Assembly: GCA_017531445.1 (NCBI GenBank)
Contig: JAFXKZ010000002.1
Location: 389,286-453,285, forward strand
DNA: 64,000 nucleotides
Reading direction: 5' to 3'
Origin: Kiritimatiellia bacterium
Lineage (GTDB): Bacteria; Verrucomicrobiota; Kiritimatiellia; RFP12; DVOR01
In this document: positions 27,244 through 36,809 of the stretch, piece by piece
Position numbering within the stretch: position 1 is the stretch's first letter
Layout of the letters: each line of letters begins with the position of its first letter
Notes under the pieces: model-generated
What the model saw: the letters and a program-made list of their open reading frames with translations, nothing else
What the model was told of the DNA's origin: nothing
Databases searched by the model: none
Made by a program: the position numbers and the translations under genes

Positions 27244-29016
27244 TCAATTCTCCTTTATGCTCATCAGGAACTCAACGTTGGAGGCAGTCAAACGCAATCG
27301 TTTCAAAAGGATATCCATCGCTTCATTCGGTCCGACAGGTGTCAATACCTTACGCAACGACCAAATGCGTGAGAGTTCGTCCGGATGCAAAAGCAGATCT
27401 TCTTTGCGTGTGCCGGAGAGTTCAATATTGATTGCCGGGAAGATGCGCCGGTCGGAAAGACCGCGATCAAGCTTCAACTCCATATTTCCCGTGCCTTTGA
27501 ACTCTTCAAAAATCACATCATCCATCTTGCTGCCGGTCTCAATCAGTGCCGTTGCAAGAATGGTCAGCGAACCCCCATTCTCAATATTGCGCGCCGCACC
27601 AAAGAAACGTTTCGGCTTGTGCATCGCATTGGCATCCAGCCCGCCGGAGAGGATTTTGCCGGAATGTGGCGCAGCCGTGTTGTAGGCGCGAGCCAAACGG
27701 GTGATTGAGTCCAACAGAATAACCACATCTTTCCCATTCTCCACTTTGCGTTTGGCGACCTCAATCACCATTTCTGCCACGGCACAATGACGTTGAGGCT
27801 CTTCATCAAATGTCGAAGAGAAGACCTGCGCTTTGGTATTACGCTGCATATCGGTGACTTCTTCCGGGCGTTCGTCAATCAGCAATACAATCAATTCCAC
27901 ATCGGGATTATTGGTGCTGATCGCATTGGCGATTTTCTGCAACAACACCGTCTTACCGGTTCGCGGCGGAGCAACAATCAAACCGCGTTGCCCGAAACCC
28001 ACCGGCGTAAAGAGGTCCATTACACGCGTAGAATACTCATGGCGCACCGTTTCCAGGAGAATCCGCCGATTGGGAAATACGGGTGTCAGATATTCAAAGT
28101 GAGCGACACGCTTGGCCTGTTCTACCGGCAATTCATTGATTAACGAAACATTCGCAAGCGCGAAAAAGCGGTCTCTGTCACGCGGTTCACGCAAGGGTCC
28201 TTCAATCAAATCGCCCGTGCGCAATCCATGTCGGCGGATTTGCTGCTGGCTGACATAAACATCTTCCGGACACTGGAGGTAATTATTTGCCGCAGAGCGT
28301 AAAAACCCGAAGCCTTCATTCAGCGTCTCCAATGTACCGGTCGCAATGACGGTGCCCTTACGCCGCAAATACACGCGGATCAATTCCATAATCACTTCAT
28401 GACGCCGCAGATTGATTGCGTCTTCCGCCTTATCAGCAGGCAACATCCCCACAAGCGTTTCAAATGAGACGTCTTCCAAGTGTTTCAAATACAAGGGCGG
28501 CGCATCTGCCGGCAAAGGTTCATATTGCATCACCGCCGCCTGATGCTCACCGCCGCCATTTCCATTGCGTCCTTTTCCGCGTTTATCATTGCGTTCCCAA
28601 CGGTTCTTGCGTCCGTCTTCCCAACGCGTTTCGACCGGAGTTGCAGCAGGCGTCTCAACGATTGCTCCCGCAGGTGCTTCGTTTCCGGCAACAGACGTTT
28701 CACCCGATACACCCCCTGTTTCCTCGCCTCCGGCACTTACTTCCGATGGCATTTCCGGTGCCCGGTCAATCACTTCTTGTGTCATTTCCGGCCCGGGCAT
28801 CAGTGAAGGCATCGTCTCTCCGGAGAGCATTTGCGCTGAAGACACCGCTGCTGGTCGCTCCTTTTTTGTTTCTTCCATTGGTGAAGCCACCGTACGACGC
28901 GGTTTTGAAATGGTGCGTGTCACGCGTGGCCGCGATTCTCCCTCCAATACTTTCGGGCGAGCCACTCGCCGGGCACGAATCGTTGGACCTTGCTGTTTCT
29001 GATTATCGTCTTCCAT
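27244..29016 (-). CDS. rho: Transcription termination factor Rho
   Basis: Hexameric RNA helicase ending transcription. 590 residues versus about 420 in E. coli: a low-complexity N-terminal extension of about 165 residues rich in Arg, Glu, Pro and Gly ([16 protein letters not shown]), then the Rho N-domain and cold-shock RNA-binding domain ([20 protein letters not shown], about 227-246), and the ATPase with Walker A APPRTGKT (about 349-356), [12 protein letters not shown] and the Q/R loop region [20 protein letters not shown]. Follows coaE by two bases. Confidence 0.96.
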   Translation of the reverse strand: MEDDNQKQQGPTIRARRVARPKVLEGESRPRVTRTISKPRRTVASPMEETKKERPAAVSSAQMLSGETMPSLMPGPEMTQEVIDRAPEMPSEVSAGGEETGGVSGETSVAGNEAPAGAIVETPAATPVETRWEDGRKNRWERNDKRGKGRNGNGGGEHQAAVMQYEPLPADAPPLYLKHLEDVSFETLVGMLPADKAEDAINLRRHEVIMELIRVYLRRKGTVIATGTLETLNEGFGFLRSAANNYLQCPEDVYVSQQQIRRHGLRTGDLIEGPLREPRDRDRFFALANVSLINELPVEQAKRVAHFEYLTPVFPNRRILLETVRHEYSTRVMDLFTPVGFGQRGLIVAPPRTGKTVLLQKIANAISTNNPDVELIVLLIDERPEEVTDMQRNTKAQVFSSTFDEEPQRHCAVAEMVIEVAKRKVENGKDVVILLDSITRLARAYNTAAPHSGKILSGGLDANAMHKPKRFFGAARNIENGGSLTILATALIETGSKMDDVIFEEFKGTGNMELKLDRGLSDRRIFPAINIELSGTRKEDLLLHPDELSRIWSLRKVLTPVGPNEAMDILLKRLRLTASNVEFLMSIKEN

Positions 29017-29018
29017 AA

Positions 29019-29633
29019 TTATTGTTTACTTTCAATAAGCAAATGCTTCCATTGTAAAACGAGTTCCTCCACCTGACACCGCAGCACCGATAAATCATCC
29101 GTATCGTTCTCCAGCACCCAGTCTGCACGTCGTATTTTTTCCTGCAACGCCATTTGCGCCGCTAATCGCGCCTCTGCCGCCGCTTCTGTCATCCCCCGTG
29201 CGCTACACATCCGCCGCACTTGCGTTGCGCGCGAAGCGGCCACACACACCACACCATCCCATCCTTTTTCCCACCCACATTCATAAAGCAACGCAGCCGA
29301 AAACACCGAGATTTCATCCACTTTCGCCTGCTTCAACCATGTTTCAACCTCTGCTCGAATCAGCGGATGAATCACGGATTCCAATTGCTGCCGCGCAGTT
29401 GGCTCGGCAAAAACCAATTGTCCCAAGCGGACACGGTCGATACTTCCGTCCGCTGCCAGCACCGTTTCTCCGAAACACTCCCGCAGCGGTTGCACGGCAT
29501 TCCCACCATACGCCTCCAACCGATGCACCACCGCATCGGCATCCAAGACACGGCAACCCAAGGCCTGAAAACAGGCTTCTGCCATACTTTTACCACATGC
29601 AATGCCACCGGTTAAGGCAAACTTCAAAGACAT
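29019..29633 (-). CDS. coaE: Dephospho-CoA kinase
   Basis: Last step of coenzyme A synthesis, phosphorylating the ribose 3'-OH. 204 residues, normal length. P-loop [11 protein letters not shown] at the N-terminus, DADAVVHRL (substrate-binding DAD motif), and [13 protein letters not shown]. Apparently co-transcribed with rho and the UbiA-like gene. Confidence 0.93.
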   Translation of the reverse strand: MSLKFALTGGIACGKSMAEACFQALGCRVLDADAVVHRLEAYGGNAVQPLRECFGETVLAADGSIDRVRLGQLVFAEPTARQQLESVIHPLIRAEVETWLKQAKVDEISVFSAALLYECGWEKGWDGVVCVAASRATQVRRMCSARGMTEAAAEARLAAQMALQEKIRRADWVLENDTDDLSVLRCQVEELVLQWKHLLIESKQ

Positions 29634-30188
29634 AAGGGAACAGATAGGGAATCACTCAATCGGCCATCAGCCGAAAAATATTTCTAACAACGCAAATACG
29701 ATATCACATCTTACAGATTCCTGCAACACTCCATTTTCCATCTCCCCCATCCGCTTTTTGCCACCCTTGTAACACAGCACATTTCCGTCGCAATGTGCTT
29801 TCCCGTTACACGTTTTATACATCCGAATGCACACAGACGGCAGTAAAAAATCGTAAACGCGACAATGATTTCAACCGGAGTGGACACCCGTTTTTACCGC
29901 CAACGCCCATGGGAGAAAAGTGCCGTGCAAGACAGCCGTTTGAGTTTCGGCGATACTGCTCAGGCAAAGTCGCCGAAATCTGCGCTCAGTATGGGCGATA
30001 CGCATTGCCCATATCGCCGATGTTGCGATCGCCTCCCGGCGAGTCTCTGTACACGTCCGGCTGCGCCGGCTGCATCGCGTGAGCGAACGCGCAACCGAAT
30101 CCTGAAGAAACCCACCGCTTCCATCACACACACCGCTGAGAGTTTGCTAAAATAAAGGGGTTTTTTCTGACAGTAAGGAATATTATCC
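29634..30188. other. Divergent intergenic region between coaE and ilvD
   Basis: About 550 bases without a supported gene. It should hold the promoters for coaE-rho (leftward) and ilvD (rightward); AAGGA precedes the ilvD ATG and TAAAAT near 30140 is a possible -10. The repeat cluster at 29945-30024 lies in the middle. Confidence 0.5.
29945..30024. repeat. Intergenic repeat cluster, AACATCGGCGAT family (copy c)
   Basis: Contains TTTCGGCGATA (29945), AGTCGCCGAAAT (29968), ATGGGCGATA (29991) and TGCCCATATCGCCGATGTT (30006). Adjacent ACAGCCGTTTGAG (29932) resembles AACAGCCGTTTAAG beside the cluster at 44416. Confidence 0.65.
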
Positions 30189-31859
30189 ATGAATAGTGAC
30201 ACCATTAAATCCGGTTATCAACGTGCGCCGCACCGTTCCCTGATTCGCGCCACCGGCGTCCGCCAAGAAGATTTCAAAAAGCCGTTCATCGCGGTCTGCT
30301 CCTCCTATACCGACATTGTTCCCGGGCACTGCCATCTGCGCAAAGTGAACGAAATCATCAAAGAAGAGATCCGTGCAGCCGGAGGCGTACCTTTTGAATT
30401 TGATACTATCGCTGTCTGCGATGGTATTGCCATGGGGCATCAGGGCATGAAGATGAGTCTGCCCAGCCGGGAACTCATCGCCGACACCGTGGAAACCATG
30501 CTCCGGGCGCATTGCTTTGATGCAATGGTGTGCATTCCCAACTGCGATAAAATCGTCCCGGGAATGATTCTGGCAGCCTTGCGCGTCAACATCCCCACCG
30601 TTTTTGCTTCCGGCGGTCCGATGCTTCCCGGCAAACATCCCATCACCGGCAAAGATTCCGACCTCAACACCGTCTTTGAAGCCGTCGCCGAATACAAGAA
30701 TGGCAAGATTACCGAAGCGCAGCTCAATGAAATTGAAGCCACCTCTTGCCCCGGGTGCGGTTCCTGCTCCGGGATGTTCACGGCCAACTCGATGAACTGT
30801 CTCTGTGAAGTATTGGGTCTGGCGTTGCCCGGAAACGGCACAATTCCTGCGGTTGATCCCCGCCGCGAAACACTTTGGAAAACCGCCGCTCGCCGCGCGG
30901 TGGAGATGGCACTTGCAGAAAGTCCGCGTCCGCGTGACCTCATCGACCGCACAGCAATTGATAATGCTTTCGCGCTTGATATGGCCATGGGAGGGAGTTC
31001 CAACACGGTGTTGCACACGCTTGCCTTTGCCCATGAAGCCGGGATTGACTATGACCTGCGCCGGATTGATATGATTTCCAAGCGCACCCCCCACGTCTGT
31101 AAAGTCGCCCCCAGCTGTGCCTACCATATGGTTGATGTGGATCGCGCAGGCGGCATTTCGGGTATCCTCAAGCGTTTGAGCGAGCGCGAAGGCCTGATTG
31201 ATTTCACCAAGGTCACCGTCAGCGGGAAAACGCTCGGCGAAATTGCAGCGGCAGCCTCCATCACCGATACCGATGTGATTCGTACACTTGAAGCCCCCTA
31301 CTCGCACGATGGCGGACTCTCCGTATTGCATGGTAATCTGGCCGAACAAGGCGCAATCGTCAAACGTGCAGGCGTCTACGCCTCAATGCTCAAGTTCACG
31401 GGCGAAGCCATTTGCTTCAACTCGCAAGAAGAAGCCTGTGAAGGCATCCTCGCAGGAAAAGTCCATGCCGGTCATGTCGTTGTGATTCGAGGCGAAGGAC
31501 CAAAGGGTGGACCCGGAATGCAGGAAATGCTCGCGCCCACCGCCTACATTATCGGCGCAGGACTTGGTGAAAAGGTGGCACTTATCACCGACGGCCGCTT
31601 CTCCGGAGCCACGCATGGAGCCTGTATCGGGCACGTCTCCCCGGAAGCAGCAGAAGGCGGCCTCATCGGCTTGGTGCAAGATGGCGACACCATTCATATC
31701 GACATCCCGAATAACCTCCTTGAAGTCGCCCTCACTGAGGATGCCATCGCCATGCGTCGTGCGGCGGCACACCCCTGGCCGGAACGCCCGGTGACAGGCT
31801 GGCTCAAACGTTATGCCAAGCTTGTCGGCAACGCCTCCACCGGGGCAACGCTCGCTTAA
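30189..31859 (+). CDS. ilvD: Dihydroxy-acid dehydratase
   Basis: Fe-S dehydratase giving the 2-oxo acid precursors of valine, leucine and isoleucine. 556 residues. Cluster cysteines appear in [11 protein letters not shown] and [17 protein letters not shown]; further family segments are [27 protein letters not shown] and [11 protein letters not shown] single-gene unit with its own terminator; no other ilv or leu gene is nearby. Confidence 0.96.
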   Translation: MNSDTIKSGYQRAPHRSLIRATGVRQEDFKKPFIAVCSSYTDIVPGHCHLRKVNEIIKEEIRAAGGVPFEFDTIAVCDGIAMGHQGMKMSLPSRELIADTVETMLRAHCFDAMVCIPNCDKIVPGMILAALRVNIPTVFASGGPMLPGKHPITGKDSDLNTVFEAVAEYKNGKITEAQLNEIEATSCPGCGSCSGMFTANSMNCLCEVLGLALPGNGTIPAVDPRRETLWKTAARRAVEMALAESPRPRDLIDRTAIDNAFALDMAMGGSSNTVLHTLAFAHEAGIDYDLRRIDMISKRTPHVCKVAPSCAYHMVDVDRAGGISGILKRLSEREGLIDFTKVTVSGKTLGEIAAAASITDTDVIRTLEAPYSHDGGLSVLHGNLAEQGAIVKRAGVYASMLKFTGEAICFNSQEEACEGILAGKVHAGHVVVIRGEGPKGGPGMQEMLAPTAYIIGAGLGEKVALITDGRFSGATHGACIGHVSPEAAEGGLIGLVQDGDTIHIDIPNNLLEVALTEDAIAMRRAAAHPWPERPVTGWLKRYAKLVGNASTGATLA

Positions 31860-31875
31860 TCCGGAATACTGATTA

Positions 31876-31921
31876 AAAATACGCACTGAGTCACGTTTTA
31901 CGGCACAGTGCGTATTTTATT
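31876..31921 (+). terminator. Intrinsic terminator of ilvD
   Basis: Stem AAAATACGCACTG/CAGTGCGTATTTT with a 17-base loop, followed by TTTATTT. A -10-like TATACT at 31927 directly after it may start the marC transcript. Confidence 0.8.
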
Positions 31922-31959
31922 TATGTTATACTGCTCGCACGTTGTAAAAGGAGGTCGTT

Positions 31960-32628
31960 ATGCTTGATGCGTTCTTATTCGCTTGGGGCAACTTCGTTAA
32001 ACTGTTTTTCCTCTTTTGTCCCTTTTTCGTGCTCAATATGTTTTTGTCGCTGACCGAAAATGCGACACGAAAAGACAAACATTACGCAGCCGTCCACGTA
32101 ACCTACGTTGTGCTTGTCGTTGCCGTCATTTCTTATTTCGCCGGCAATGCCTTCCTCAATCTTTTCGGACTTGATCTGGATGGTTTCCGCATCGGTGCCG
32201 GAGTGCTTTTGATGATTATGGCACAAAAACTTGCACTCGGCAGTGAAACCCCGACCGCGACTGCCCAGCCCAAGAGTGTGCGAGAAATCATTGTCGTTCC
32301 GCTCGCCATCCCGATTATCATGGGACCGGCCTGTGTTTCGCCAATTATTATCATTGGAGCAGAAGCCTTAAAATCTCCGGACGTCTCCTGGTTTACCTTT
32401 CTTTTCGGCATCGTAGGGTTCTTTGGTGCAATTCTTGCGCTCGGGACAATCCTCTTCTTCTCGGACACGCTTGAACGGATCTTCGGGAAAAATATTATCC
32501 GCATTTTCTCAAAGGTTTCCGGCGTTATTCTCATGGCAATGGCGGCACAAATGATTGCGCGCGGGCTCTTTGCCTTCCTCGACAAGTCGGTTGTTGGGCA
32601 GAAAATCCTTGAAGCCGTCATCCAATGA
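31960..32628 (+). CDS. MarC/YhgN family integral membrane protein
   Basis: 222 residues with six predicted helices in two halves, the MarC arrangement: FFLFCPFFVLNMFLSLT in helix 1, FRIGAGVLLMIMAQKLALG, then PLAIPIIMGPACVSPIIII opening the second half. Molecular function of the family is unsettled; some members have been linked to amino-acid export. AAAAGGAGG precedes the ATG. The stop overlaps the next gene's start (ATGA). Confidence 0.88.
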   Translation: MLDAFLFAWGNFVKLFFLFCPFFVLNMFLSLTENATRKDKHYAAVHVTYVVLVVAVISYFAGNAFLNLFGLDLDGFRIGAGVLLMIMAQKLALGSETPTATAQPKSVREIIVVPLAIPIIMGPACVSPIIIIGAEALKSPDVSWFTFLFGIVGFFGAILALGTILFFSDTLERIFGKNIIRIFSKVSGVILMAMAAQMIARGLFAFLDKSVVGQKILEAVIQ

Positions 32629-33992
32629 GCACGTATTCCACCTCACTTGATGGGAAAGAATGGCGGATAGCCGCCGGGCAACACTGGGTTGTTTCAGGAC
32701 CTGTTGCCAGTGGAAAGACATGGATTGCCGCCCAACTCGCGCGCCGTTACCCGGATGCCATCGCCTTTGTCACGTTCAATGATCAGGCCGTCATGGCAGG
32801 AAGTTCATGGACTGAAGCCCGTTACCACGGTTCAATTGAATATGACTTCAAAACCGTTCGCGAACGTCTGACTTACGAATCAATTCACTGTGTCAGTCCG
32901 TTTGAAGTGCGTCCGCCGGAAGAAGCTGAACGTGCCGCATTTGCAAAACTGCGCGATTGGTTGGAGAAAACGCTTCAATTAACGCCGCTTCTGGATGCAT
33001 GGACAGTGCATCTGAGCAATGGTGAGCAACGCCGCTTGCTCCTTGCCCGGGCAATTTTACGTCAGACCCCGGTTTTAATCTTGGATGACCCGTATGCCGG
33101 GCTGGACGAAACCATGCGGGATGTTGTTACAAAAACACTCGCAACATTGGCTGCAGAGGGGCGCACACTCATTCTTACAGTACGGAATGATGACGAAATC
33201 CCGCCATTCATCACCCATCGGCTGAAACTTGAAAACCGCTCCATTCGTATACAAGGGGCCTACACCCCTGCCCGGAAATCAGGCAAACGGCTCTCCCATT
33301 TCAAGAATCCCCCGCCCCTTTCCACGCCAAAAGTCCTGGAAATACGGAATCTTTTTTACAACCCGGGCGGACGCGAATTGTTTCATGGTTTGAACTGGGA
33401 TGTTCACCAAGGAGAGCGTTGGGTTATTACCGGGCCCAATGGAGCAGGTAAAACAACGCTGTTCTCTTTAATTTCCGGTGATAATCCTTTTGCATACGCC
33501 TGCGACATCACCTATTTCGGCAAAAAGCCCGGACCGGGTGTTCCACTCTGGAGTATTCGATCCCGAATTGCCGTGCTTTCACCGGAATCACAAAGTGTAG
33601 CAGACCCCACTCAAACAGTGGAAGCGACCGTCTTTTCCGGGCTCTTCACCAAGGAAGGCACCCGAAAGGCTCCTACACCGGCACATCGTAAATTTGCGCG
33701 CAAACTCTTTGTTGCACTTAATTTACACGAACACTTACACGTTCCGCTCGGGTCGCTTTCTTCCGGACTCGTGCGGCTGGTCTTACTGATTCGCGCCCTG
33801 GTTGCGGCACCGGACTTATTGCTTTTAGATGAACCTTGCCTCAACCTCGAAGCACCTGAACGGAAAAAGCTCCTTACGCTCATCGCCCGTCTGTTGAAGG
33901 AAATGCCCACACTCACCGTGCTCTGTATCGCGCATCGTCCTGAACATATTCCGAACGGATTCAATCGTCATCTTGCCCTTTTGCCCAAATAA
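32625..33992 (+). CDS. Tandem ABC ATPase (ModF-like)
   Basis: 455 residues with two nucleotide-binding domains and no membrane part. Domain 1: Walker A GPVASGKT, signature LSNGEQRR, Walker B VLILDDPYAGLD. Domain 2: Walker A GPNGAGKTT, a degenerate signature LSSGLVR, Walker B LLLLDEPCLNLE. Two-domain soluble ATPases of this form resemble ModF/PhrA, whose role is poorly known. Translationally coupled to the marC-like gene, an unusual pairing that suggests either shared function or simple operon packing. Confidence 0.82.
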   Translation: MSTYSTSLDGKEWRIAAGQHWVVSGPVASGKTWIAAQLARRYPDAIAFVTFNDQAVMAGSSWTEARYHGSIEYDFKTVRERLTYESIHCVSPFEVRPPEEAERAAFAKLRDWLEKTLQLTPLLDAWTVHLSNGEQRRLLLARAILRQTPVLILDDPYAGLDETMRDVVTKTLATLAAEGRTLILTVRNDDEIPPFITHRLKLENRSIRIQGAYTPARKSGKRLSHFKNPPPLSTPKVLEIRNLFYNPGGRELFHGLNWDVHQGERWVITGPNGAGKTTLFSLISGDNPFAYACDITYFGKKPGPGVPLWSIRSRIAVLSPESQSVADPTQTVEATVFSGLFTKEGTRKAPTPAHRKFARKLFVALNLHEHLHVPLGSLSSGLVRLVLLIRALVAAPDLLLLDEPCLNLEAPERKKLLTLIARLLKEMPTLTVLCIAHRPEHIPNGFNRHLALLPK

Positions 33993-34001
33993 AGGCACGC
34001 C

Positions 34002-35279
34002 ATGCTCGACACACTTCAAATCACACAACTCTCCAACGGCATCAAAATCGTCACCCTTGAAAAACCGGAAGCCGAAAGTGCCCATATCGCCATTCATGTG
34101 CGCGTTGGCAGCAGAAACGAAACCGAAGCGCAAAATGGTGCCAGTCATTTCATTGAGCATATGCTGTTCAAGGGCACGCAAAAACGAAGCGCAAAAGCCA
34201 TCTCGCAAGCGATAGAAGGTCAAGGCGGATCCATCAACGCTTTCACAGACAAAGACACTACTTGTTATTATGCCAAGGAGCCTTACGACCGGGCATTCTC
34301 CGCATTTGAAGTATTGGGCGATCTCTTTTACAACTCAATATTTGATGAAAAAGAACTTAATCGTGAACGGCAAGTCATTGCAGAAGAAATTTTTATGTAT
34401 GACGACCAGCCCGACAGCGTAGCGATGGAAAACCTGAACAGTCAACTTTGGGCAGGACATCCTTTAGGACGGCCGGTACTTGGTTCACTGGAAAATGTGC
34501 TAAATATGCCCCGCGCCGAATTATTGAACTATCGCGCCACGCAATACGCTCCAGCGAGGACTGTTTTTGCTTTTGCAGGACGCATTCACCACGAAAAATG
34601 TGTGCGGTATGTAGAAAAACTTGCCGGACATCTTAATAACCCTCCCCGTTTGCGCGAACCGGAACCGTTTACGCGTGCAATTCCATTAACACCGCTTACA
34701 CTGACACAACGCAGCATCCAACAAACGCAAATCGCCTTTGGATGGCGTGCTCCGGGAATCATGGAAGCAGACAAAATGCCAATACTTTCATTCCTGTCGT
34801 GTCTGCTGGGCGAAACAATGATGTCGCGTCTCTTCCAAAGCATTCGCGAGCGCAAAGGTCTCTGTTACAGTATCAATAGCGGATTGTCGCTGGGTCTTGA
34901 TTTTGGCGCGCTGGTAATTGCTGCCGGATGTGACGCCGGAAAATCCTATTATTGTGCGCGTTCAATTCTCACAGAACTGCATAAAATCATGGAGAAACCC
35001 ATTTCAGCTGCCGAGCTACGCCGCACACGCGACTACCTTTGCGGACGATTCAGGCTGCGTATGGATGGTGCTCCTATCGGTTGGGCGGCAGGACGTATTT
35101 TATTTGGATTGGACGTCCAACCTCGCGCTGTTCTGGAGAGTCTCCAAATGGTTACCGCTCAACAAATCCAAGCACTCGCCGCCGAGCTCTTCACACCCAA
35201 TCGCACCGCACTGGCAATCGTAGCCCCAAAAACTTCTCGATGCCGCGAAGAAACATGGCGAAAACTATTCGCATACTAA
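34002..35279 (+). CDS. M16 family zinc metallopeptidase
   Basis: 425-residue pitrilysin/processing-peptidase type protein. The inverted zinc motif HFIEH lies at His49, Glu52, His53, and the third ligand Glu falls in ERQVIAEEIFMYDDQ about 75 residues later. A C-terminal non-catalytic half contains RERKGLCYSINSGLS. No signal peptide, so probably cytoplasmic. Follows the ABC gene by 9 bases and probably ends this plus-strand operon. Confidence 0.9.
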   Translation: MLDTLQITQLSNGIKIVTLEKPEAESAHIAIHVRVGSRNETEAQNGASHFIEHMLFKGTQKRSAKAISQAIEGQGGSINAFTDKDTTCYYAKEPYDRAFSAFEVLGDLFYNSIFDEKELNRERQVIAEEIFMYDDQPDSVAMENLNSQLWAGHPLGRPVLGSLENVLNMPRAELLNYRATQYAPARTVFAFAGRIHHEKCVRYVEKLAGHLNNPPRLREPEPFTRAIPLTPLTLTQRSIQQTQIAFGWRAPGIMEADKMPILSFLSCLLGETMMSRLFQSIRERKGLCYSINSGLSLGLDFGALVIAAGCDAGKSYYCARSILTELHKIMEKPISAAELRRTRDYLCGRFRLRMDGAPIGWAAGRILFGLDVQPRAVLESLQMVTAQQIQALAAELFTPNRTALAIVAPKTSRCREETWRKLFAY

Positions 35280-35381
35280 ATGCCCAGTATCCGCAACTTG
35301 TAATCTGATACGGTTGGAGAAAAGATGCGACCCGTGCCTTTTCTTTTTCGTGTTAACCGGATATGTACACGTTAACCGTGT

Positions 35382-36809
35382 TCAATTCTTTGCCGTCCGT
35401 GCGAAATAATAGAATTGTTCATCTTCAGAGGTTTGTCGGAAGCCGGCAGCTTGCAACATTTTTTTCGATGATAAATTATCACGAAAACACTTCGCTAAGA
35501 CCTTTTCAAGTCCCCAAAAACAAAGTGCATAATCGGCCATTGCCCGCATTGCCTCTGTAGCATATCCGTTCCCTTCGGCTTCAGGTAATAATCGTACGCC
35601 GAGCTCAACCATGTGATCATAGGTAAAATTATGGAAAACGCACTCCCCACAAAACTTACCGGAGGCGTAAAGTCCTAGCGAAATCTCACGCCGGGCTTCA
35701 AAATCCTTTCGCGCGAGCTCCAAAAACCAGCTATCCCGAGGATCGCCTTCCTTTTTCCACGCAGTTCGCCAATCCCATCCCCAATATCGATTACGCTCCA
35801 AGCAACGAGCCAATCGGCCGAAATGATGCACATCTTCATCACGCACCCCTCTCAGCTCCAGCCGTTCCGTATGTAAGGATGGTAAATCCTCCAATTCCTC
35901 AATGATTCGTTTCGGCTCAAAAGTATATTTATCTAAGATACGAATTGGATTATATTGAAGCTTTGACTTACGCAATCCACAATCACCAGCATCGTCCTCC
36001 CGATTGATATATAAAATACCTTCCCCTCGCATTGCTTGCGCAAAAGCATGAGCAATTGTTGGATAAACACCTTCGTAAGACACCAATGCCTTTTCTACAT
36101 GAATCACGAGCGTATCACCGGCGATATCACCAATTGTTACTGCAATAATTTTTTCAGCGTCCAACAATATGCCGCCGACCATCTTCAATTTCTCAAAGTA
36201 TTCAAGCAGTCGATAGGACCCGTTCAATTCCTCATTCGCCAAGAATGAATTCTTCGCATACTGACGTGCGGCATACTCTTTCAAAAAGTCACGCACAGCA
36301 GGCAAATCTTTCACCGTAAGCAATCGGAATTTAGCATCTGGATAATTTCTTCTGAACTTCGACACATGATTGCGTTGTCCTGAAAAGCGTTTCCCTGCAT
36401 AATCGGCAAAATCTGAAAGATTATACAAATAATCACGCCACGTACGTGGATTGGTCAACGTCAAATTTCGCCCATAGCGATGCGTCAACATTGCGAGTCG
36501 TTCTACAGGAACCGACGCCAAAATCAACGCTTCTCCCACCTCCACACAGTGACGCTCAAGATTTGCAAGTGCCATTTCCTCTTTTGATTCATCCTCCGAC
36601 AACACTATCGGATAGTGATATCGCACCTTTCCTCCAAACGTGGTGCGCAAAAAAAGACATTGTTCCTCCTCTGCATATTGTGTCGATGCGTATAACGACC
36701 ACATTAATTGAAAACCCACAGTGTAGTCACTTAATCGAAAGCGTTGTTTGACAAAATAAGGGAAGAGTCGAGAAAGTGCCTCAACGGTCAGTGGCAGAAA
36801 AGTGATCAT
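35382..36809 (-). CDS. DUF2156 domain - GNAT acetyltransferase fusion
   Basis: About 475 residues in two parts. The first 300 form a DUF2156-type (MprF C-terminal-like, Fem/GNAT fold) domain: HVSKFRRNYPDAKFRLLT, EYAARQYAKNSFLANEEL, INREDDAGDCGLRKSKLQYNP. The last 165 are a RimJ/RimL-like acetyltransferase: TERLELRGVRDEDVHHFGRL, LGVRLLPEAEGNGYATEAM (CoA-binding loop), SSKKMLQAAGF. The ATG at 36809 is chosen over a GTG at 36815. It overlaps the 3' end of the upstream membrane-protein gene by 29 bases, so they are likely translationally coupled. Confidence 0.82.
   Translation of the reverse strand: MITFLPLTVEALSRLFPYFVKQRFRLSDYTVGFQLMWSLYASTQYAEEEQCLFLRTTFGGKVRYHYPIVLSEDESKEEMALANLERHCVEVGEALILASVPVERLAMLTHRYGRNLTLTNPRTWRDYLYNLSDFADYAGKRFSGQRNHVSKFRRNYPDAKFRLLTVKDLPAVRDFLKEYAARQYAKNSFLANEELNGSYRLLEYFEKLKMVGGILLDAEKIIAVTIGDIAGDTLVIHVEKALVSYEGVYPTIAHAFAQAMRGEGILYINREDDAGDCGLRKSKLQYNPIRILDKYTFEPKRIIEELEDLPSLHTERLELRGVRDEDVHHFGRLARCLERNRYWGWDWRTAWKKEGDPRDSWFLELARKDFEARREISLGLYASGKFCGECVFHNFTYDHMVELGVRLLPEAEGNGYATEAMRAMADYALCFWGLEKVLAKCFRDNLSSKKMLQAAGFRQTSEDEQFYYFARTAKN

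Noticed and set aside
35280..35381. Terminator between the convergent M16 and DUF2156-GNAT genes
   Set aside because: The GTTAACC-containing sequences are direct rather than inverted repeats, and I could not draw a convincing stem with a T-run.
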